DNA from: Amycolatopsis sp. GM8
Lineage (GTDB): Bacteria; Actinomycetota; Actinomycetes; Mycobacteriales; Pseudonocardiaceae
Reading direction: 5' to 3'
Assembly: GCF_021653975.1 (NCBI RefSeq)
Contig: NZ_JAJKFK010000001.1
Span: 1,084,863-1,148,862, forward strand
DNA: 64,000 bases
Positions 16,764 to 25,808 of this stretch are shown here, piece after piece. The notes beneath the pieces were generated by a model. It worked only from the letters and a program-made list of their open reading frames with translations, searched no databases and was not told where the DNA came from. Every line of letters begins with the position of its first letter. Position 1 is the stretch's first letter. The position numbers and the translations under genes are program-made.

Positions 16764-19127
16764 GTGACAGGCAGCTCGAGCAGCGCCGTGCAGTCGGTCG
16801 AGCGCAGGATCGCCGAGGAGCTCGGTGTGCGCGACGGACAGGTCAAAGCGGCCGTCGACCTCCTCGACGGCGGCTCGACGGTGCCGTTCATCGCGCGGTA
16901 CCGCAAGGAAGTCACCGGCATGCTCGACGACGCCCAGCTGCGCACGCTCGAAGAGCGGCTGCGGTACCTGCGGGAGCTCGACGAGCGGCGCGAAGCCGTG
17001 CTCGACTCGATCCGTACCCAGGGCAAGCTGACGCCCGAGCTGGAGGAGCAGATCCAGCTCGCCGAGACGAAGGCGCGCCTGGAGGACATCTACCTGCCGT
17101 ACAAGCCGAAGCGGCGCACGAAGGCGCAGATCGCGCGCGAGGCGGGCCTCGAACCGCTGGCCGACGGCCTCCTGGACGACCCGTCGACCGATCCGCAGGC
17201 CGCCGCCGCGGTGTTCGTCGACGCCGAGAAGGGCGTGGCCGACGCGCAGGCAGCGCTGGACGGCGCGCGGGCGATCCTGGTCGAGCGGTTCGGCGAGGAC
17301 GCGGACCTGCTCGGCGAGCTGCGCGAGAAGATGTGGGGGCAGGGCCGGCTCGGCTCGAAGGTACGTCCCGGCAAGGAAACCGACGGCGCGAAGTTCTCGG
17401 ACTACTTCGACTTCTCCGAGCCGTTCACGAAGATGCCGTCGCACCGCGTGCTGGCGATGTTCCGCGGTGAGAAGGAAGAGGTCCTCGACCTCACCCTGGA
17501 GTCGGAGGAGCCGAGCGAAGAGCCGCGCACCGGGCCGGGCGAGTACGAGCAGCGGATCGCGCAGCGCTTCGGCGTCGCCGACCAGGGCCGTCCGGCCGAC
17601 AAGTGGCTGATGGACACGGTCCGCTGGGCCTGGCGCACGAAGATCCTGCTGCACCTGGGCATCGACCTGCGGTTGCGGCTGCGTCAGGCGGCCGAGGACG
17701 ACGCCGTCCGGGTGTTCGCGGCCAACCTGCGTGACCTGCTGCTGGCCGCGCCGGCCGGCACCCGCGCGACGATGGGTCTCGACCCGGGTTTCCGCACCGG
17801 GGTGAAGGTGGCCGTTGTGGACGCGACCGGCAAGGTCGTCGCGACGCACACCATCTACCCGCACCAGCCCGCCAACAAGTGGGACGAGTCGATCGCGATC
17901 CTCGCGAAGCTCGCCGGCGAGCACAAGGTCGACCTGATCGCGATCGGCAACGGCACCGCTTCCCGGGAGACCGACAAGCTGGCGCTCGAGCTGATCAAGA
18001 AACACCCGGACCTGAAGCTCACCAAAGCGGTCGTGTCGGAGGCCGGGGCGTCGGTGTACTCGGCGTCGGCGTTCGCTTCGCAGGAGCTGCCCGGCATGGA
18101 CGTTTCCCTGCGCGGCGCGGTTTCCATCGCGCGCCGCCTGCAGGATCCGCTGGCCGAGCTGGTGAAGATCGACCCGAAGTCGATCGGGGTCGGGCAGTAC
18201 CAGCACGACGTGTCCGAGGTTTCGCTGTCGCGCTCGCTCGACGCGGTGGTCGAGGACTGCGTGAACGCCGTCGGGGTGGACGTGAACACCGCGTCCGCGC
18301 CGCTGTTGACCCGCGTTTCGGGCATCACGTCTTCGCTCGCGGAGAACATCGTGAGCCACCGCGACACCAACGGCCCGTTCACCTCGCGCGAGGTGCTCAA
18401 GCAGGTGCCGCGGCTGGGCCCGAAGGCGTTCGAGCAGTGCGCGGGCTTCCTGCGCATCCGCGGCGGGGACGACCCGCTGGACTTCTCCAGCGTGCACCCC
18501 GAGTCCTATCCGGTGGTGCGGCGAATCCTGTCCACCACGGGCAAGGAGCTGCCCGAGCTGATCGGCAACGAGCGGGTGCTGAAGTCCGTGCGGCCCGAGC
18601 AGTTCGTGGACGACACCGTCGGCCTGCCGACGGTCACGGACATCCTGTCGGAGCTGGAAAAGCCGGGCCGTGACCCGCGTCCGGCGTTCAAGACCGCGAC
18701 GTTCGCCGAGGGTGTGGAGAAGCTCGCGGACCTCAAGCCGGGCATGCGGCTGGAAGGCGTCGTGACGAACGTGGCGGCGTTCGGCGCGTTCATCGACATC
18801 GGCGTGCACCAGGACGGGCTCGCGCACGTCTCGGCGCTGTCGAAGAACTTCGTGAAGGATCCACGGGATGTGGTGAAACCCGGCGATATCGTCAAGGTGA
18901 AGGTGCTCGACGTCGACATCCCACGGAAGCGAATTTCGCTGACCCTGCGTCTCGACGACGAGCCCGGCGGCGGTCCGAAGCAGCCGCGGGAGAAGAACGA
19001 ACGCCAAGGACAGCAAGGGCAGGGCCAGCGCAAGGGCGGCGGGCAGTCGCGCAACCGCCGGGACTCGGGCAACGCCGCCGGTGGCGCGCTCGCCGACGCA
19101 CTACGCCGAGCCGGTTACGGCCGCTGA
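16764..19127 (+). CDS. tex: RNA-binding transcriptional accessory protein Tex
   Basis: Tex is a cytoplasmic RNA/DNA-binding protein linked to transcription and stress survival. The 787 residues show the full domain order: helical N-terminal domain ([17 protein letters not shown]), YqgF/RNase H-like domain ([18 protein letters not shown]), helix-hairpin-helix motifs ([37 protein letters not shown]) and a C-terminal S1 domain ([20 protein letters not shown]), then a Gly/Gln/Arg-rich tail. The start is uncertain: GTG 16764 has GAGGGA 13 nt upstream, and ATG 16707 is an in-frame alternative. GTG 16764 fits family length. Confidence 0.95.
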   Translation: MTGSSSSAVQSVERRIAEELGVRDGQVKAAVDLLDGGSTVPFIARYRKEVTGMLDDAQLRTLEERLRYLRELDERREAVLDSIRTQGKLTPELEEQIQLAETKARLEDIYLPYKPKRRTKAQIAREAGLEPLADGLLDDPSTDPQAAAAVFVDAEKGVADAQAALDGARAILVERFGEDADLLGELREKMWGQGRLGSKVRPGKETDGAKFSDYFDFSEPFTKMPSHRVLAMFRGEKEEVLDLTLESEEPSEEPRTGPGEYEQRIAQRFGVADQGRPADKWLMDTVRWAWRTKILLHLGIDLRLRLRQAAEDDAVRVFAANLRDLLLAAPAGTRATMGLDPGFRTGVKVAVVDATGKVVATHTIYPHQPANKWDESIAILAKLAGEHKVDLIAIGNGTASRETDKLALELIKKHPDLKLTKAVVSEAGASVYSASAFASQELPGMDVSLRGAVSIARRLQDPLAELVKIDPKSIGVGQYQHDVSEVSLSRSLDAVVEDCVNAVGVDVNTASAPLLTRVSGITSSLAENIVSHRDTNGPFTSREVLKQVPRLGPKAFEQCAGFLRIRGGDDPLDFSSVHPESYPVVRRILSTTGKELPELIGNERVLKSVRPEQFVDDTVGLPTVTDILSELEKPGRDPRPAFKTATFAEGVEKLADLKPGMRLEGVVTNVAAFGAFIDIGVHQDGLAHVSALSKNFVKDPRDVVKPGDIVKVKVLDVDIPRKRISLTLRLDDEPGGGPKQPREKNERQGQQGQGQRKGGGQSRNRRDSGNAAGGALADALRRAGYGR

Positions 19128-19233
19128 TCGCGGTCACCCTGTGTCAACGGGCTGCTGAGTGTTACAGGCCATTCCGGCGAAACACCCGACCTCCGGGTGG
19201 CGTAACGGCGTTCATCGGCTCATCATCAGAGGC

Positions 19234-19656
19234 ATGGGCTGGGCCGACACTCTGGCGGACCGATCCGCCCGGCGATGGTTCGAGACAATCGCCGGGCGGA
19301 TCGAGCCTGGGTGGTCCGCACTCTCCGCCGATCCGGCGTTGTGGTCGCGGTACGAGCACCATCTGGCCGCGGTGACCGATGCGGTGCACGTCGAGGGTCA
19401 GCTGGTGGGCCGGCAGGAGCCGGTGAGCGACCTGGTGCTGATCGCGTCACACGCCCATGACGTCTGGACCGCGGCGGAGAAGGAAGGCTGGACCCCGCCC
19501 AGCGACGCCGCGCGCTGGGCGCCGTCGGAGTGGACCGGCCTGCGCCTGCTGGCGTGCTTTCGGCTCGCCGCGGCGGAACCACACGGCCCGAAGCTGAGCC
19601 GCGAGGCCGCCCTCCTGCGCCGCACCACAGCGGAACCCCGCAAACGCGTCCGCTGA
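19234..19656 (+). CDS. hypothetical protein, 140 residues
   Basis: No family is recognised with confidence. The protein is soluble, Trp- and Ala-rich, with conserved-looking patches RRWFETIAGRIEPGWSAL, VLIASHAHDVWTAA and a basic Arg/Lys-rich tail. ATG 19234 is preceded by AGAGG at a short distance; the frame is open upstream but without a ribosome site. Third positions are strongly GC, supporting real coding. A 147-bp array of 21-bp repeats begins 10 bp after its stop. Confidence 0.65.
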   Translation: MGWADTLADRSARRWFETIAGRIEPGWSALSADPALWSRYEHHLAAVTDAVHVEGQLVGRQEPVSDLVLIASHAHDVWTAAEKEGWTPPSDAARWAPSEWTGLRLLACFRLAAAEPHGPKLSREAALLRRTTAEPRKRVR

Positions 19657-19665
19657 CCCCGGCGT

Positions 19666-19812
19666 GTTGGCCGCCCGCGTCGGTGAGTTGGCCGCCCGCG
19701 TCGGTGAGTTGGCCGCCCACGTCGGTGAGTTGGCCGCCCACGTCGGCGTGTTGGCCGCCCACGTCGGCGTGTTGGCCGCCCGCGTCGGTGAGTTGGCCGC
19801 TCACGTCGGTGA
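19666..19812 (+). repeat. tandem array of seven 21-bp repeats
   Basis: Seven contiguous 21-bp units run from 19666 to 19812, each starting GTTGGCCGC and most ending CGTCGGTGA; units four and five end CGTCGGCGT. Differences are confined to a few positions. There are no spacers, so it is not a CRISPR. In one frame the period yields a heptad-like LAARVGE repeat, but no start signal supports translation. Related units occur at 20988-21062 and 58969-59236. Confidence 0.85.
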
Positions 19813-19879
19813 ACCGGACTCCGCACCACGCTCCGCTGCGGCGAACACCACGACGATTGGCTGCGCACACACGAGATAG

Positions 19880-20092
19880 CGCTTTCAGCGGCTCGCCGGT
19901 CCGGCTGTCCGCACGGAGCTGGCGGCGGAGATCGGCGACCGGCACCGCGAAGCCCATGCGCCGCAACGACTCGCGCTGCTGCACCAGACCCACCGGAACC
20001 TCGCCGCGGCCCGCGAGGAACTCGACCACTCGACCGCGATCTTCGACGAGCTGGGCGGCGACCGTGTGTCGGCTACGCGGCTGCTGCTGTGA
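19880..20092 (+). pseudogene. 3' remnant of an unidentified gene
   Basis: An open frame of 70 codons ends at TGA 20090-20092. About 86 percent of its codons end in G or C, as in real genes here, and it reads as a helical protein end (ALLHQTHRNLAAAREELDHS, then IFDELGGDRV). There is no ATG, GTG or TTG start near its beginning, and it follows an in-frame TAG at 19877-19879. It is best explained as the C-terminal part of a gene whose 5' end was lost; a resemblance to the C-terminal helices of MerR-type regulators is only an impression. The following 170 bp to the next gene hold nothing recognised. Confidence 0.4.
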
Positions 20093-20263
20093 ATTCGCTT
20101 TCGGTGCACCAGCGCGGCCACGACCGCCGGTCCGAAGCGGAGGCCGCGAAACCGCGCGCTCGGCGCGCCAGGCGGCCTGATGAGCATGCCGGGCACCGGA
20201 ACCATTGACCCAGAAGTTGATCACGACCATTCTGTGTCAACAAGGCGAGTCGGGGAGGCACCG

Positions 20264-20881
20264 ATGAGCAGCTTCGTGGTGGTGGGCGGCACCGGGCGGA
20301 CGGGACGCCGGGTCGTCGACCGGCTCACCGATGGTGGGCACAATGTCGTGGTGGCGAGCCGGGACGGGACGGCGAAACTGGATCTCGCCGCGCCCGATCC
20401 GGCGGTGTTCGCGGGCGCCGAGGGCGTCGTGATCTGCGTCGAGCCGCCGAAGGGCGCGGAGACGGTGATGCACGAGGGCGTCGCGGAAATCGCGGCCATC
20501 GCCGCCCGGGAGGACATCCCCGTGGTGCTGGTTTCGCAGATCTACGTGACCAGGCCCGCCGAGCATCCCGAGATGTCTACCCGCATCGAGGCGCGGGCGC
20601 GCGGTGAACAGTCCTTGCGGGACAGCGGCGCGCAGTACACCATCATCCGGCCGAGCTGGCTGCACGACCTCGCGTCCGACGGCATCCGCATCGAGCAGGG
20701 CGACACCGGCGAGGGCCGGGTCAGCCGGGACGCGGTGGCCGCGGCCGCCGTCGCCGCGTTGTTCGACCCGTCCGCGTCCGGCAAGACTTTCGAGCTGTAC
20801 GACGACCCGGACTCCACGGAACCGGACTGGGCCACGGTTTTCGCCGCGCTCAGCCCGGATCCCGAAGCCGCGAACGCCTAG
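20264..20881 (+). CDS. NAD(P)-binding atypical SDR (NmrA/SDR_a5-like) protein
   Basis: The 205-residue protein has the Rossmann glycine motif of atypical short-chain dehydrogenases at its very start (FVVVGGTGRTGRRVVDRL). Later segments DIPVVLVSQIYVTRP and AQYTIIRPSWLHD follow the pattern of NAD(P)H-binding NmrA-like and divinyl-chlorophyll-reductase-like proteins, in which IIRP marks the substrate pocket. A catalytic YxxxK is not obvious, so it may be a redox sensor or a reductase. GGGGAGG stands before ATG 20264. Its stop shares a CTAG with a gene remnant on the other strand. Confidence 0.82.
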   Translation: MSSFVVVGGTGRTGRRVVDRLTDGGHNVVVASRDGTAKLDLAAPDPAVFAGAEGVVICVEPPKGAETVMHEGVAEIAAIAAREDIPVVLVSQIYVTRPAEHPEMSTRIEARARGEQSLRDSGAQYTIIRPSWLHDLASDGIRIEQGDTGEGRVSRDAVAAAAVAALFDPSASGKTFELYDDPDSTEPDWATVFAALSPDPEAANA

Positions 20882-20988
20882 CTCGCCACCGAAAACGCCG
20901 TGTCGCGGTGTGCGTCGTGCTCGGCCAGCCGCGCGACGAGCGAGGCCCGCACGTCGCGGTAGGCGTCCGGGCCAAGCGGCAACCCGCT
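20878..20988 (-). pseudogene. C-terminal remnant of an unidentified gene
   Basis: On the minus strand a frame of about 35 codons (LPLGPDAYRDVRASLVARLA, then EHDAHRDTAFSVAS) ends at TAG 20880-20878, overlapping the stop of the convergent SDR gene in a CTAG, the way intact convergent genes do in this window. Thirty-two of 35 codons end in G or C. Upstream the frame runs straight into the 21-bp repeat element at 20988-21062 and has no start. It is therefore probably the surviving end of a truncated gene. Its family is unknown. Confidence 0.45.
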
Positions 20989-21062
20989 GCGTCGGCGAGT
21001 TTGCCCGTCACGTCGGTGAGTTTGCCTCGCATGCGGCCAACTCACCGACGCGGGCGGCAAAC
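20988..21062. repeat. second copy of the 21-bp repeat family, with an inverted unit
   Basis: Direct units lie at about 20988-20998 (partial), 20999-21019 and from 21020, each containing GTCGGTGAGTTTGCC or a close variant. A unit in the opposite orientation lies at 21042-21062 (starting TCACCGACGCGGGCGG). The direct and inverted units could pair into a hairpin, so the element may end transcription of the two convergent neighbours (SDR-like and SPFH genes). Confidence 0.65.
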
Positions 21063-21085
21063 ACGCCGGGTGGCGTGCGCGGGGC

Positions 21086-22207
21086 TCAGCGGCTGCCGTC
21101 CCGTTCGGTCAGTTCCGGCGTGGATGGCTTGTCGGACAAGCCTTTCTTCACCGAGTCGAGGATCGCCAGGCCCTGACCGACCAGTCCGGAAGCCAGCTCG
21201 CCCAGACCATCGGCACCGTTGAGGATGTTGACGTTCGCGCCCGCGAGCCCGCCCGCCGCCTCCTTCACGATCTGCGGCAGCTGGTCGATGAGCATCCGGT
21301 CGAGCGCGACCCGGTTGTGCGACGCGGCCGCCTCGGCCTGGATGCGCATCTTCTCCGCCTCCGCCTGCGCCAGGATCCGCACCCGCTCGGCCTCCGCGTC
21401 GGCCGGCTTCACGACCTCCGCGACCAGCTGCTGCTGCCGCAGTTCCGCCTCGCGCTGCGCGAGTTCGGTCTGCATCGCGATGACCTCGCGCTGCGCCTGT
21501 GCCTGCGCGAGCGGTCCCGCCTGCGAGGCCGCGGCCTGGGCCCGGTCGACCTCCGCCTTGTACTGCGCCTGCACGACCGCGGTCTGCCGCGCGTACTCGG
21601 CCTGCCGCCGCTGCGACTCCTGCTCGGCCTCGGCCGCGGCCTGGTTCGCCTGCGCCTGCGCGATCTGCGCCTGCCGCTGGATCGCCGCGTTGTGCGGAGC
21701 GGCCATCGCCGCGATGTACCCGAGTTTCATGTCGTCGATCGACTGGATCTGCAGCGAATCCACGGTCAGGCCGATCTTCGCCATCTCGGCCTTCGACCCG
21801 TCGAGCACCTCGGTGGCGAGCTTCTGCCGTTCGGTCACGATCTCCTCGACCGTCATCGACCCGACAATGGAACGCAGGTGCCCGGCGAAAATCCGGCCGG
21901 TCAGCACCGACATCTGGTCCTGATCGGACAGAAAGCGCTGCCCGGCGTTGACGATGCTTTCCTCGTCGTTGCCGACCTTGAAGGCGATCACCGCGCGCAC
22001 GTTGAGCGCGATGCCCTGTTTCGTCACGCACGCCTCGCCGACCTCGGCCTCGCACATCGCGAGCGTGAGGTACCGGACCTTCCGGAAGAACGGCAGGACG
22101 AAACTGCCGTGCCCGGTCACCACCCGGAACGGTGTCTCACCCGAGCCGCCCTTGCCGCCGGAGATGAGCATCGCCTGGTCAGGGGCGGGCACGTGATAGC
22201 CAAACAT
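21086..22207 (-). CDS. SPFH/flotillin-family membrane-associated protein
   Basis: The 373-residue protein has an N-terminal SPFH (band 7) domain (about residues 10-190, with GKGGSGETPFRVVTGHGSF and VRAVIAFKVGNDEESIVNAG) and a long Ala/Gln/Glu-rich coiled coil (about 190-310, for example AQAQANQAAAEAEQESQRR), followed by a Gly-rich tail. Flotillins scaffold membrane microdomains. Unlike many flotillins it lacks an obvious N-terminal hydrophobic hairpin, so membrane contact may be peripheral. ATG 22207 follows a distant GAGGAG. An NfeD-like OB-fold gene sits 19 nt upstream in the same direction, a known functional pairing. Confidence 0.87.
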   Translation of the reverse strand: MFGYHVPAPDQAMLISGGKGGSGETPFRVVTGHGSFVLPFFRKVRYLTLAMCEAEVGEACVTKQGIALNVRAVIAFKVGNDEESIVNAGQRFLSDQDQMSVLTGRIFAGHLRSIVGSMTVEEIVTERQKLATEVLDGSKAEMAKIGLTVDSLQIQSIDDMKLGYIAAMAAPHNAAIQRQAQIAQAQANQAAAEAEQESQRRQAEYARQTAVVQAQYKAEVDRAQAAASQAGPLAQAQAQREVIAMQTELAQREAELRQQQLVAEVVKPADAEAERVRILAQAEAEKMRIQAEAAASHNRVALDRMLIDQLPQIVKEAAGGLAGANVNILNGADGLGELASGLVGQGLAILDSVKKGLSDKPSTPELTERDGSR

Positions 22208-22226
22208 TTTCTTTGCCGTCTCCTCG

Positions 22227-22454
22227 TCATTGAGTGCCGGGAAGGTCCGACCAGGGCACGACGTCGACGCTGCGCGCACCACGCGATTCGACGACGAGTA
22301 CCGAAGTGCCCGGCGGGAGTGGTTCCGCGGACCAAGCCAGATAGATTTCCGTGCCACCGCGAATCCGCACCCGCACCTCGCCGGGACCATCGGGGCCCCG
22401 GGTCGCGTGGACGAGTTTGCCGACCCGGCCCACGACGGAGGAATCGCCGTTCAC
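22227..22454 (-). CDS. small NfeD-like OB-fold protein
   Basis: The 75-residue protein looks like the soluble OB-fold domain of NfeD: VGRVGKLVHATRGPDGPGEVRVRI (given in part as GPGEVRVRI), an acidic-Gly turn, then PPGTSVLVVESRGARSVDVV. NfeD proteins are regular partners of flotillins and are thought to help organise them; here the membrane and protease parts of full NfeD are absent. It is 19 nt upstream of the SPFH gene and surely in its operon. The function is inferred from this pairing. Confidence 0.72.
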   Translation of the reverse strand: MNGDSSVVGRVGKLVHATRGPDGPGEVRVRIRGGTEIYLAWSAEPLPPGTSVLVVESRGARSVDVVPWSDLPGTQ

Positions 22455-22502
22455 AGCGCAAATCTACGCCCGGCGACGAGTTTTCCGCAGGAGAATCTGC
22501 TA

Positions 22503-23882
22503 TTACGGCAAACCGGTTGATTCACCCAAATCCCAGAACAGTCCGGCCATGATTCGGAGCCCTTCACGCGCCACCGGCGCGAGAAGATGCTCGTCCGGCG
22601 CGTGCTGCGAACACGCGGGGTACGAATGCGGGAGCCAGATGGTGCACAGCCCCAGTTCTTCGGCGAACGCGTCGTTCGGGATGCTGCCGCCGAGGTTGGG
22701 CAGTACCGCCGGTTCCGCGCCCGTGGTGGTGGCGATCGACTGCCGCGCCCAGCGGACCCACGGGTCGCCGGGATCGGTGCGGGTCGGCATCATCGAGCCG
22801 CCGACCTCCACCTCGACCATCGGAAACCCTTGCCGGTCAAGGTGTTCACGCAGGATCGGGCCCACATCGTCCACTTTGGTGCCGACCACGGAGCGCAGCT
22901 GGCAGTGGGCGTGGGCCTTGCCGGGGATGGCATTGGTGGGTTTCTCCGGGTTACCCGCCGAGAACGCCAGCACCTCGACGGTATTCCAGGCCACGAGTCG
23001 TTCGGCTGCCGTTAGACCCGGTTCGCCCCAGCCGTCGTCGATCTCCGGATCGTCCGGGCCGCCGCCGACTTCGATGTCCAGCAAGGCTTTCCGCACGTTC
23101 TCCGGGATCTCTGGCGGCCGGAGACCGGGCACCAGGATCCGGCCGCGCGAGTCCACAATAGACGCGATCGCGCCGGCGAGCACGGTCGCCGGGTTCCGCA
23201 ACAGGCCACCCCAGTTGCCGGAGTGATGCGCGCCTTCCCGTGCCTTGAACCGCAGGGTGAACGGCGTGGCACCACGGGAGCCGAGAAAGATCGTCGGCCG
23301 CGCGGCGGACACCCGGGGACCGTCGGACGCGATGAACACGTCCGCCGCCAGCTCGTCGCGCAGCTGCCCGCACACCTGCCGCAGGCCCGGCGAGCCCGCC
23401 TCTTCTCCCGTCTCCACCAGGAACTTCAGGTTGAACCCGAGTTTCCCGCGCACGTGCAGGACCTGGCCGAGGGCGGCGAGGTTGATCGTGTGCTGCCCCT
23501 TGTTGTCGGCCGTGCCCCGCCCGTACCAGCGGTCACCCTCGACGACGACCCGCCACGGATCGAGCCCGGACCGCCATCGCTCGGCATGCCCCCACACGAC
23601 GTCGCCGTGTCCATAGCAGAGCACGGTCGGCAGCGAGTCGTCCTCGTGCCGGGCGGCGACGAGAAACGGCCAGCGGCCGGCGGGATTGTCCACGATCCTT
23701 GTCGTGCAACCGATCCGCTCGAACGACGGCGCCAGCTCATCGTCCAAATAGGACCGGAGCACGGCACCGGCGTGCTTGTTCTCGCTCTCGGTGCGAAAGC
23801 CCACCCGCCGGTTGAGATCTTCCAGGAACCGCCCGGAATCGAAGTACCCCTCGGCGGCTTCGATCGCGCCGGCCCGGCTCAC
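22503..23882 (-). CDS. M20-family metallopeptidase
   Basis: The 459-residue protein is a zinc aminoacylase/carboxypeptidase of family M20. Metal-binding segments are visible: LCYGHGDVVWGH, DRWYGRGTADNKGQH with the conserved Asp, VETGEEAGSPGL with the catalytic Glu pair, and a late His in LPHSYPACSQHAPDEH. The dimerisation domain lies between. Substrates are typically dipeptides or N-acyl amino acids. GTG 23882 overlaps the aminotransferase stop (GTGA), so the two enzymes are translationally coupled and may act in one catabolic route. Confidence 0.9.
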   Translation of the reverse strand: MSRAGAIEAAEGYFDSGRFLEDLNRRVGFRTESENKHAGAVLRSYLDDELAPSFERIGCTTRIVDNPAGRWPFLVAARHEDDSLPTVLCYGHGDVVWGHAERWRSGLDPWRVVVEGDRWYGRGTADNKGQHTINLAALGQVLHVRGKLGFNLKFLVETGEEAGSPGLRQVCGQLRDELAADVFIASDGPRVSAARPTIFLGSRGATPFTLRFKAREGAHHSGNWGGLLRNPATVLAGAIASIVDSRGRILVPGLRPPEIPENVRKALLDIEVGGGPDDPEIDDGWGEPGLTAAERLVAWNTVEVLAFSAGNPEKPTNAIPGKAHAHCQLRSVVGTKVDDVGPILREHLDRQGFPMVEVEVGGSMMPTRTDPGDPWVRWARQSIATTTGAEPAVLPNLGGSIPNDAFAEELGLCTIWLPHSYPACSQHAPDEHLLAPVAREGLRIMAGLFWDLGESTGLP

Positions 23883-25135
23883 AGCTTGCGGGCCAGCTCG
23901 TCCAGGCCCGCCGCGTACGCGTCGGCGATCTCCTGGATCTGCTCGGCCTGGATGGTCAGCGGCGGCGATGTCGCGAGCGCCTTGCCGAGCGGCCGCAGCA
24001 AGACCCCGTGCCGCCGGGCGAGCATTTGCAGGTCGGTCACCGCGGACGGCAGGCGCCGCAACACGTCCGGCGTCAGCTCGACCGCACCGAGCAGACCGAT
24101 CCCGGCCCGGACATCCGCGACGAGCTCGTGCGACGCGAGCGGCTTGAGCGCCTCCGCCAGCTCGCTCTCCATGGTCCGGCCACGCTCGACGAGCCCGTCT
24201 TGCTCCAGCAGGTCGATGTTGACCAGACCCGCCGCGCACGCGGCCGGATGACCGGAGTACGTCGAGCCGTGCCGGAGCGCGGTGCCCGGCCGCGACCAGA
24301 ACGGCTCCGCGACCCGGCCGTGCGCGACGACCCCGCCGAGCGGCAGATAGCCGCTGGTCACACCCTTGGCGAAGGTGATCAGGTCAGGTTCGGCGTCCCA
24401 GCGCTCGACACCGAACCAGGTGCCGAGCCGGCCGAACCCGCAGATCACCGCGTCCGCGATGGCGAGCACGCCGAACTCGTGGCAGACGTCGATCACACCG
24501 CGCACGTAACCCTCGGGCGGCAGCAGCAGGCCACCGGCGCCGATCACCGGCTCGAACAGGAAGGCCGCGACGTTTTCCGGCCCCACGCGCAGGATTTCGG
24601 CACGCAGCGCGTCGACCGAATCGAACGGCACACGCGACGACGACGGCAGGATCTCGCCGAATCCGGCGCGGTTGGCCTCGATCCCGGCGATGCCGGTGCC
24701 GATGCCGTTGGTGCCGTGGTAGGAGTTCTCGCGGCTGATCACGTGCACGCGGCCGGGTTCGCCCTGCGCGGCGTGATAGCGGCGGGCGATCTTGACCGCG
24801 GAGTCGATGGCCTCGCCGCCGCCGGCGGTGAAGAAGACCTTCGCGTCGGGCATCGGCGCCAGCCCGGCGACCCGTGCCGCGAGCGCGCGAGCGGGTTCGT
24901 TCGCGATGTCACCGAAGATCGAGTACCCGGCCAGCTTGCGCATCTGCTCGGCCGCGGCGTCGGCGATCTCGGTCCGGCCGTGGCCGACGTTGACGTACCA
25001 GAGGCTGGCTGTGGCATCGAGGTACCGGTTGCCATCGGTGTCGTAGACCCAGACGTCCTCACCGCGCTCGACGACGAACTCGTCCGCGCGTACGACCGCC
25101 ATGTCCGAAAACGGATGCCACAGTGCTGTCTCCAT
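23879..25135 (-). CDS. class III PLP-dependent aminotransferase
   Basis: The 418-residue enzyme belongs to fold-type I class III aminotransferases (omega-amino acid or beta-alanine:pyruvate group). The PLP lysine is in LITFAKGVTSGYLPLGG; the cofactor-binding Asp in VLAIADAVICGFGRLG; the entrance VFFTAGGGEAIDSAVKIAR contacts the phosphate. HGSTYSGHP before the last domain is typical. The amino donor cannot be told. It heads an operon with the M20 peptidase and is divergent from a TetR gene whose operator-like palindrome lies in the 85-bp gap. Confidence 0.93.
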   Translation of the reverse strand: METALWHPFSDMAVVRADEFVVERGEDVWVYDTDGNRYLDATASLWYVNVGHGRTEIADAAAEQMRKLAGYSIFGDIANEPARALAARVAGLAPMPDAKVFFTAGGGEAIDSAVKIARRYHAAQGEPGRVHVISRENSYHGTNGIGTGIAGIEANRAGFGEILPSSSRVPFDSVDALRAEILRVGPENVAAFLFEPVIGAGGLLLPPEGYVRGVIDVCHEFGVLAIADAVICGFGRLGTWFGVERWDAEPDLITFAKGVTSGYLPLGGVVAHGRVAEPFWSRPGTALRHGSTYSGHPAACAAGLVNIDLLEQDGLVERGRTMESELAEALKPLASHELVADVRAGIGLLGAVELTPDVLRRLPSAVTDLQMLARRHGVLLRPLGKALATSPPLTIQAEQIQEIADAYAAGLDELARKL

Positions 25136-25167
25136 GCGATCAGCATGGCGGGCGGCAGATCACTTTT

Positions 25168-25188
25168 CCAGGGGTTACTCAGCCCTGG
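25168..25188. promoter_or_regulatory. palindrome between aminotransferase and TetR genes
   Basis: CCAGGG (25168-25173) and CCCTGG (25183-25188) form an inverted repeat around a 9-bp centre that contains TTACTC. TACTCA also recurs at 25216-25221 directly at the tetR start codon. Placement between divergent genes suits a TetR operator controlling both. Confidence 0.4.
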
Positions 25189-25220
25189 CAGTTCTTACTT
25201 GTCCGAGGTACCGTTTACTC

Positions 25221-25808
25221 ATGCAGGTAAGGAGCTTCACCGCAGAGGCGCGGCGAGCACAGATCGTGGGGGCGGCGATCGAGGTGATCGCCGAGGTCGG
25301 CTACCCGCAGGCGTCGTTCGCGCGCATCGCCGAGCGCGCGGGGCTGAGCAGCACGCGGCTGATCTCGTACCACTTCGCCGGCAAACAGGAGCTGATCCAG
25401 GAGGTCGTCGCCCAGCTGTACGGCGAGATCGGCGAGTTCATGACCGGGCGCGTCACTGCGGCGGGCACGCCGACGGAGGCACTGCACGCGTACATCGAGG
25501 GGTACATCGAGTTCGTCACCGCGCACCGCACGCAGATGAAGGCGCTGCTGAGCATCTTCCTGAACGGAGGGCTGGAATGGGACCCGCAAACGCAGGAACC
25601 GGTGGTCTTGTCGCCGGTGGAGCGGATACTGACGGACGGGCAGTCCGCGGGCGAGTTCCGCGAGTGCGACGTCCGGATCGTCGCGGCGACGATCCAGCGC
25701 AGCCTCGACGGGATCCCGCTGATGCTGGAAGCGCATCCGGACCTGGACCTCGCGACGTGCGCGCGGGAACTGGTGACGCTGTTCGACCGCGCGCTCAGAC
25801 CGTCGTGA
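25221..25808 (+). CDS. TetR-family transcriptional regulator
   Basis: The 195-residue protein has the TetR DNA-binding domain at its N-terminus (IAEVGYPQASFARIAERAG and STRLISYHFAGKQEL) and an all-helical ligand domain. It is divergent from the aminotransferase-M20 operon, so that operon is the likeliest target, together with its own operon. ATG 25221 starts just before the conserved domain with no clear ribosome site. Its stop overlaps the start of the membrane-protein gene (GTGA). The ligand is unknown; an amino acid derivative handled by the divergent enzymes is a guess. Confidence 0.9.
   Translation: MQVRSFTAEARRAQIVGAAIEVIAEVGYPQASFARIAERAGLSSTRLISYHFAGKQELIQEVVAQLYGEIGEFMTGRVTAAGTPTEALHAYIEGYIEFVTAHRTQMKALLSIFLNGGLEWDPQTQEPVVLSPVERILTDGQSAGEFRECDVRIVAATIQRSLDGIPLMLEAHPDLDLATCARELVTLFDRALRPS

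Noticed and set aside
19666-19812. CRISPR array
   Set aside because: The 21-bp units are contiguous with no spacers between them, are too short for CRISPR repeats, and no cas gene is present.
19664-19879. Coiled-coil protein made of LAARVGE heptads
   Set aside because: The heptads follow automatically from a 21-bp DNA repeat. There is no ribosome site, and the same repeat family occurs in other places and orientations without open frames of this kind.
24008-25800. Frames on the plus strand through the aminotransferase gene
   Set aside because: They lack ribosome sites and families and lie opposite a clear PLP enzyme gene. Only the part from 25805 onward (VC0807-like) is real.
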